Assembly: GCA_047345645.1 (NCBI GenBank)
Contig: JBLEFH010000011.1
Direction: 5' to 3' (one strand)
Origin: JBLEFH01 sp047345645
GTDB lineage: Bacteria; Pseudomonadota; Alphaproteobacteria; Rhodobacterales; Rhodobacteraceae
DNA length: 64,000 nt
Part shown: positions 59,401-64,000 of the stretch, piece after piece
Position numbering within the stretch: the stretch's first letter is position 1
Layout: every line of letters starts with the position of its first letter
Notes under the pieces: model-generated
What the model saw: only the letters and a program-made list of their open reading frames with translations
The model's database searches: none
Told to the model about the DNA's origin: nothing
Position numbers and translations under genes: made by a program

Positions 59401-60376
59401 ATGGCTGGAACTTACAAAAACGGTATCTACAGCTACGAGTACCATAGCGCCATTTCGGGTCGGTTCTTGATTGATCGCGACGACAACAATCAGGAATCCA
59501 GGGGCGATGGCAACGTCGTGAACGCCTCGGTGCAGCTTTGGGGTAAGATTGGTGCAAGCTGGGTCAAGGTGAGGGAAACCACGACCGACGCGAACGGTCA
59601 TTACAGCTTCACCGACTTGCCGGACGATCCCGATTACCGTGTCCGTTTCATCAACAAAACGGGTATGGATTTCGCAAAATCAGATGTGGGCGACTATCAC
59701 AGCACAGCGACATCAACCAGAAGGTGGGCCGCTTTGATGGGCAGGTGAACAACATCACCATCCGCGGCGGCAACAGGGTCGCGGATGTGCATGCGGGGTT
59801 GAAGGCGTCGGACATGGAGAAACTCTCCAAACCCGTTCTCTTCGCCAGCAATGGCGCGGAGGCGCATATCGCGCCGAAAGTGCAGAATTTTACGGCGCAT
59901 GAGAATGACCAGCTGGTTCGCACGCTCTCCAAGGACCTGATCGTCAACGGATCTTTCGACGCTCATGCCAATGCCAGAAAGCTCGGTTATTGGCGGTATG
60001 AGAAGGGCATCCACGGTTGGAGCACCGCGGCCAACGGTAAAGAGGTGATGATCCACACCCGCAATTACGAAACCGGCAACCGCAACGGCAATGCGATTGT
60101 CGAGTTGGATCATCGTGCGGGTCAGGTCGAGGGCATCAAGCAGGTCGCGAATGTGCCCGAGGCTGGCACCTATCAGATCTCTTTCGACTACGGGATGCGC
60201 GACACGAAGGGCAAGCATTGGTATTCCGATGCCTATAGCAACGCGGTCGCCGTGCGGATCGACGGTAAACTGGTGCATCTCGCGGGGGACGGCGTCTACT
60301 GCTGTGATCCCTGAAAACGTCCTCGTTTATGGATAGAGTTTTCCGTTAGATTTTCCCTTGGCTGGGAGAGGAGCGG

Positions 60377-60649
60377 ATGGCGATGAAAGCATCCAAATTC
60401 ACGGACGCGCAGAAGGCGTTCATTATCAAGCAAAGCGAAGAAGGAACACCTGTTGCTGAGATTTGCCGGAAGGCTGGGATCAGCCAGGCGACATACTTCA
60501 ATTGGAAGAAGAAGTATGCTGGGATGTTGCCGCCTGACATGAAGAATCTGCGTGAGTTGGAAGACGAGAACAGGCGGCTGAAGAAGATCGTAGCAGACTT
60601 GTCGTTGGACAAGGAGATGCTTCAGGACGTCATCAAGCGAAAGCTCTGA
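60377..60649 (+). CDS. IS3-family transposase OrfA
   Basis: A 90-residue HTH_Tnp_1-type protein: FTDAQKAFIIKQSEEGTPVA, EICRKAGISQATYFNWKKKY, then a leucine-zipper helix (LRELEDENRRLKKIVADLSL). ATG 60377 follows GGGAGAGGAG. Binds the element's ends and, after -1 frameshifting near its stop, is extended into OrfAB. Confidence 0.92.
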   Translation: MAMKASKFTDAQKAFIIKQSEEGTPVAEICRKAGISQATYFNWKKKYAGMLPPDMKNLRELEDENRRLKKIVADLSLDKEMLQDVIKRKL

Positions 60650-61488
60650 GGCCTGCTCGCAAAAGAGCGCTGGTTGATGAGATCAGAACCGACTGGCGCG
60701 TGTCGATCCGGAGGGCCTGTGGTCTTATCCGGTTCGATCCGCGGACATACCGGTACAAGTTTCGTCGGCGCGACCAGGCCGCGTTGGAACAGCGGATCAA
60801 GGGGATTTGTGAGACACGTGTTCGGTTTGGCTATCGGCGCGTCCATGTGCTTCTGCGCCGGGAGGGTTGGGAGATTAATGCGAAGAAGACGTATCGTGTT
60901 TACAAGGAGTTGGGTATGCAACTCAGGAACAAGACCCCGAAACGGCGTGTGAAGGCAAAGCTTCGCGAAGACCGCAATGAAGCCGTGAATCCGAATGATG
61001 TTTGGGCAATGGACTTCGTGCATGATCAGCTTGCCACAGGTCGCAAGATACGCATTCTGACGGTCGTCGACACATTCTCCCGCTACGTTCCTGTGCTGGA
61101 TGCCCGGTTCAGCTACAAAGGCGAAGACGTCGTTTCGACCTTGGATCGAATCTGCCGTCAGACCGGTTATCCCAAGACGATCAGAGTTGATAATGGCAGC
61201 GAATTTGTCTCTCGGGACATGGATCTTTGGGCCTACCAGCGGGGTGTCACCACGCTGGACTTCTCAAGGCCGGGAAAGCCAACTGACAATGCCTACATCG
61301 AGGCGTTCAACAGCAAACTCCGATCCGAATGCCTGAACGCACATTGGTTCATGGGCCTTGAAGATACGGCCGAAAAGTTGGAGGCTTGGCGTAGAGACTA
61401 CAACGAAGAAAGACCGCACAGCGCCATTGGGAACAAGGTTCCAGCAGCGCTCATGAAATTGCCAGACGCATCCAGCCCGTCTGTGTGA
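60649..61488 (+). CDS. IS3-family transposase OrfB (made as OrfAB by -1 frameshift)
   Basis: The catalytic part, open in the -1 frame from the end of orfA (AAAG just before the orfA stop is a possible slip site); no good independent start exists before GTG 60700. DDE residues: D in DVWAMDFVHDQ, D in IRVDNGSEFVS, E in NAYIEAFNSKLR, with the C-terminal RRDYNEERPHSAIGN block. All catalytic residues are intact, so the element may be mobile. Confidence 0.92.
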   Translation, partial: RPARKRALVDEIRTDWRVSIRRACGLIRFDPRTYRYKFRRRDQAALEQRIKGICETRVRFGYRRVHVLLRREGWEINAKKTYRVYKELGMQLRNKTPKRRVKAKLREDRNEAVNPNDVWAMDFVHDQLATGRKIRILTVVDTFSRYVPVLDARFSYKGEDVVSTLDRICRQTGYPKTIRVDNGSEFVSRDMDLWAYQRGVTTLDFSRPGKPTDNAYIEAFNSKLRSECLNAHWFMGLEDTAEKLEAWRRDYNEERPHSAIGNKVPAALMKLPDASSPSV

Positions 61489-61704
61489 TCAAAGGGCGGA
61501 AAATCTAGCCCCGAGCGGGGACACTTCCGGTAGCACAGCAATACCATCGGAAGCTACTACCCGTGGACGTCCGACAAGTGGGTGCAGTCCGCCAAGGTCA
61601 CCGCCGCTGGCAGCTACACCTACGACCTCGCCCTCCTCGGTATCGCCAGCCTCGGACTAGTGCGACGGAAAGAAGCCGCGTAAGAGCAAACCCATTGAGC
61701 AGAC

Positions 61705-61735
61705 GAAAAGGCCGCCAGTTTGGCGGTCTCTTTTC
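61705..61735 (+). terminator. terminator after the SdrD_B-type pseudogene
   Basis: GCCGCCA (61711-61717) and TGGCGGT (61721-61727) form a tight stem-loop, flanked by GAAAAG on one side and CTCTTTTC on the other, so it could work in both directions. It lies 22 bp after the stop at 61683. Confidence 0.8.
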
Positions 61736-62111
61736 TGTGATATATTTTGCCGTTTTCCCGATGAATGAGCGCTGAGTTTAAGTGGCGCCTTTCGCAAAAA
61801 GTGAGCGCCTTCGCACAGCGCAATAACTAACTCTTATGACGCAGCCGTGCAGCGAACAGCGCTTTCTGGGCCGATTATAGTTCTTATCTCATCGACCTTG
61901 AGCCAAGCTTTTTTCTTGCTTCGCATCGTATGGCCCCGCCAAGCAAGCCGGCTGAAATCTCGCAAAGTTTAGGTTCCATACCCTATGACAGTTCATACAC
62001 TCAAAACTCACACCAAGTAATAACGCTGCAATCACGCTTCATTCACGTCGCGAATGTATATAGGTGAAGCTTTTATTTCAGTGAAACCGATTCAAATAGG
62101 GCTTGGATAAG
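61736..62111. other. intergenic region without recognised features
   Basis: About 375 bp between the terminator and the membrane protein gene. No ORF with coding character, no RNA gene and no strong repeat was seen; presumably contains the promoter for 62112. Confidence 0.4.
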
Positions 62112-62936
62112 ATGGAAAGCAAAGAAAATTTCGACACATTTAGCAAGAAGGCGGGTCTCTACGTCACTAAGGCCTCCGTCTGGTTTGTTGTTCTGTTATT
62201 TGGTCTAACGGTAGCGCAATTGGCTATATGGTACTTTATACAGTTCCAAATGGGTAAGTATACCTCGTCTGTGTTTGCTAATTCATGCCAGGATACCGAA
62301 TGCGCAATTATTGCACTTGAAGCCATTGTGCAACAAACGCGCGGTGTTCGGGCGCTGGATCTGGTGGCGTCGCGTCACGTCATAACGCTCGTGGCGATCA
62401 CGGTGTCACTTGCTGTTAGCGTTCTCGGAGCTGTACTCATCTTTGACCGCATTGAAACGGCAACAAGTGGGAGCGTGAATGTTCTGAGAAAAAAGGAGGG
62501 TGGTTCAGAGGCTAACGAAGATTCAGATAGCGTTCCGGAGAACAAATCTGGACGGGGAACGGTCGAGATTACGCCCACGCGGTTTTACATAGAATCTAGC
62601 TTTCCGGGTTTGATGATGTGTGGATTGGCAACATTTATCATTTTCGCAGCACTTAACTATTCTCACAAAACTGCAAACACTCAACTCATCCGAGATGTCC
62701 CGGTCTTTCTCTCTGATAAAAATCATTGCCGGAATATTGTCGGGCGCGTGGCGGGGATCACATCTGAGAATTCAGGTGGTAGTCAAAGTGACCTGACCCT
62801 TAAGAACGAAGACGAATTCAAACGTCTTTTCCAGCGCTGCGTTTTAACCGAGATGAGCATTATCCCTTCGGCATTTTCTGTTGATCGAGACGGAGATCTA
62901 CCAGCCAACGAAGCGATCTTCGGGGAGGGGGAATAA
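62112..62936 (+). CDS. membrane protein of unknown function
   Basis: A 274-residue protein not matched to a family. Three hydrophobic segments are visible at about 24-46, 86-108 and 168-186, with an acidic linker between the last two (KKEGGSEANEDSDSVPENKS). Two Cys in SCQDTEC sit in the first extracytoplasmic loop, and the C-terminal part of about 90 residues contains two more. Start at ATG 62112; a TTG at 62103 is possible. It forms a unit with the small exported protein 3 bp downstream, facing a subtilase gene. Confidence 0.72.
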   Translation: MESKENFDTFSKKAGLYVTKASVWFVVLLFGLTVAQLAIWYFIQFQMGKYTSSVFANSCQDTECAIIALEAIVQQTRGVRALDLVASRHVITLVAITVSLAVSVLGAVLIFDRIETATSGSVNVLRKKEGGSEANEDSDSVPENKSGRGTVEITPTRFYIESSFPGLMMCGLATFIIFAALNYSHKTANTQLIRDVPVFLSDKNHCRNIVGRVAGITSENSGGSQSDLTLKNEDEFKRLFQRCVLTEMSIIPSAFSVDRDGDLPANEAIFGEGE

Positions 62937-62939
62937 CAA

Positions 62940-63194
62940 ATGCGATTAATTCTTATAATAAGTCTGATGCTTATCTACGCGTTTCCTTCGTGGGCGCTTA
63001 ATGCCGAGGACTCGAGAACATGGATATCTCAATGTCTCGTCAAAGAGAGCGAGGGATATTCTTCGCTCGCATGCCAAGGCTTCCGCGCGGGCGTCGATTT
63101 TCAATTGCCCATGGTCTATGATCTCGACATACTCCCAGATATTTATAGCGCAGTATTTTCTACCAACAATCCGCAGCGGGATAGTCCGCAATGA
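62940..63194 (+). CDS. small exported protein, function unknown
   Basis: An 84-residue protein with a classic signal peptide (LILIISLMLIYAFPSWA, cleavage near 19), then a mature part of about 65 residues with two Cys (QCLVKESEGYSSLAC) that may form a disulphide. Similar spacing (CxnC near the start) is seen in some small periplasmic Rap/Imm-like or SPOR-unrelated proteins, but I do not assign a family. Strong ribosome site GGGAGGGGG; 3 bp after the membrane protein stop, so co-translated with it. Could be an immunity or inhibitor protein for a nearby peptidase; not shown. Confidence 0.68.
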   Translation: MRLILIISLMLIYAFPSWALNAEDSRTWISQCLVKESEGYSSLACQGFRAGVDFQLPMVYDLDILPDIYSAVFSTNNPQRDSPQ

Positions 63195-63303
63195 TTCAGT
63201 TTTTCGGAGATCAAGCAGCTCGAATGTATCTTCAATCAATAAACAGATATGAGCCCAGTCGCCCAATTTTCAGCGATAGGGCTCATTCTCGTACTACTAA
63301 CGC

Positions 63304-64000
63304 TCACCGACGTCTGATTTTTTTAAACGCTTCGCCATCTGGTTGGTAAATACCTTGGCCAATCCGTGCCTGAGCGTACTCGGCAACCTCTCCTGTCCAC
63401 GCTTTGCTATCACGTCCGCCATGCGGCGTGCCGAGCCAGTCATCTCGTTTCACATGACCAGGGCGCATTTGTGTGTCTTGGTTGACGAGCGTCTCCGGGA
63501 GAACAACCGAGCCATCTTTCGCCAACATCTCGCGGAGTTCTTTGCGAGCATCTTTACCCCTCGCCATAAGCTCACCGATTTTCCGAGCAAGAAGAGGTGC
63601 GGCCGCTGACGTGCCAGAAATTACGCCGCCACGCCCACCGATATTTCCCGCCGCCTTTAAGCCGGGCAATGCGGAGGAGCTCTCAGACGGTGCCGCAATG
63701 ACGAGTTGTGAGGCCGCGCGACGGGCATCTGTAACCGACGGATCGTAAGAAGCGGAATAGGGTGCAACACGACCATCTGACAGGCGCCAACCTGCGGCTA
63801 TCACCGATTCTGTAGCGGTAACTTTTGCCGATGCGGTGAAAGCACGCTGCTCGTATTCTTCTTGTCGGTTGGGGTATCTGAATCTCGGGAAAGCCGTGCT
63901 TGCGGGAAAGCCAACCGGATCGTCGTCACGTTGTAGCCAGCCGTCGAACTGGGTCTCGTCGTCTGCCATAACTTTTAATACCCATAAGCCCGATGGTGCG
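63304..64000 (-). CDS. S8 subtilase-like protein, C-terminal part (runs off window)
   Basis: The frame is open to the window edge at 64000, so the ATG at 63969 is probably internal; upstream residues LWVLKVMADDE resemble the strand after the catalytic His region of subtilases. The catalytic Ser region is present as VISGTSAAAPLLARKI, followed by an Arg/Lys-rich C-terminus. Asp and His of the triad should lie beyond the window. It differs from the subtilase at 51441 and lacks close similarity to it outside the Ser motif. It converges with the membrane protein / small exported protein pair. Confidence 0.78.
   Translation of the reverse strand, partial: APSGLWVLKVMADDETQFDGWLQRDDDPVGFPASTAFPRFRYPNRQEEYEQRAFTASAKVTATESVIAAGWRLSDGRVAPYSASYDPSVTDARRAASQLVIAAPSESSSALPGLKAAGNIGGRGGVISGTSAAAPLLARKIGELMARGKDARKELREMLAKDGSVVLPETLVNQDTQMRPGHVKRDDWLGTPHGGRDSKAWTGEVAEYAQARIGQGIYQPDGEAFKKIRRR

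Larger units (their letters stand above)
60303..61537 (+). mobile_element. IS3-family insertion sequence (intact frames)
   Basis: About 1.23 kb with orfA and orfB in the usual -1 arrangement. Imperfect ends: left TGTGATCCCTGAAAACGTCC, right (inward, minus strand) TGTGCTACCGGAAGTGTCC, an IS3-like TG...CA tip pair. Coding sequence of the host gene resumes in frame right after the element, which fixes the borders to within a few bases; a clear target duplication could not be defined. Unlike the IS3 remnant at 322-12395 it has intact frames and belongs to a different subgroup. Confidence 0.82.
59401..61683 (+). pseudogene. SdrD_B-type surface protein gene, broken by 5-bp duplication and IS insertion
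   Basis: Starts at ATG 59401 (GGAG upstream). Residues 10-100 form an SdrD_B/Cna_B-like beta domain (AISGRFLIDRDDNNQESRGD, TTTDANGHYSFTDLP). The frame breaks at 59698-59707, where CACAG is tandemly duplicated; removing one copy restores YHSDINQKVGRFDGQ and the frame runs on through a carbohydrate-binding-like part (DLIVNGSFDAHANARKLGYW, YQISFDYGMRD) to about 60302. There an IS3-family element is inserted. The coding sequence resumes after the element (SNTIGSYYPWTSDKWVQ, ending LALLGIASLGLVRRKEAA at 61683), a hydrophobic stretch with RRK like a membrane-sorting tail. Two independent lesions mean no full product now. Confidence 0.82.

Noticed and set aside
60303..61537. Target site duplication for the second IS3-family element
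   Set aside because: The bases outside the imperfect ends share only GC; no 3-4 bp duplication could be defined without shifting the ends arbitrarily.

Overview
The window comes from an alphaproteobacterium, most probably a member of the Rhodobacterales. This rests on the end of a ribosomal RNA operon of the 5S then tRNA-fMet type, an ECF sigma factor close to a photolyase and fatty-acid-modification cluster like the one known from Rhodobacter, RTX-repeat proteins, and high GC with strong GC bias at third codon positions in the core part. No species can be named from the sequence alone.

Region 1 (1-24859) looks like a genomic island beside tRNA-fMet. The last bases of the tRNA (273-286) recur as a 14-bp direct repeat at 24846-24859, and the material between them is visibly less GC-rich than what follows. 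The island holds nested mobile DNA and then a sugar-acid catabolic cluster. The mobile DNA is the strongest observation here. A dead IS3-family element (322-388 plus 11171-12395) is split by a 10,782-bp IS66-family transposon (389-11170). The transposon has terminal inverted repeats starting GTAAGCGTTGCAT and a perfect 8-bp target duplication (GGTTATGT). It is not a simple IS: tnpA and tnpB are at the left end, tnpC lies 3.6 kb away, and cargo fills both gaps. Between tnpB and tnpC are a LysR regulator with a divergent DMT permease and a repressor/excisionase-like switch. Between tnpC and the right end is a helix-turn-helix / N6-adenine methyltransferase / PD-(D/E)xK nuclease module that looks like a restriction or defence system. 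Past the IS3 remnant comes a LysR/EamA pair, then a dipeptide/opine-type ABC transporter, two D-2-hydroxyacid dehydrogenases, a DUF475 membrane protein, an enolase-superfamily acid-sugar dehydratase and KdgD. Together these suggest uptake and breakdown of a galactarate/glucarate-like acid.

Region 2 (25027-45450) is GC-rich core-type DNA: 6-phosphogluconate dehydrogenase, a radical-SAM / DUF4130-UdgX DNA repair pair, an ECF sigma factor with an RskA-type anti-sigma factor, and a seven-gene run in which every junction overlaps (amine oxidase, DUF1365, CFA-type methyltransferase, MFS, SDR, TspO-like, FeS photolyase). Facing it are DUF2177, SDR and DUF2256. Then come an LLM flavoprotein, a KefF/KefB pair, a dienelactone-hydrolase-like protein and a BaiN-type flavoprotein. 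The theme is light, oxidative and electrophile stress.

Region 3 (45641-64000) is accessory. Two secreted peptidases (an HExxH metallopeptidase and an M28 aminopeptidase) share a 105-residue C-terminal domain. Next is a compact operon of three different cytoplasmic serine hydrolases (patatin, subtilase, alpha/beta hydrolase), divergent from a winged-helix regulator. A large RTX protein built of three near-identical modules follows. Then comes an SdrD_B-type surface protein gene broken twice, by a 5-bp duplication and by an IS3-family element. The window ends with a membrane protein, a small exported protein and the C-terminal part of a second subtilase that runs off the edge.
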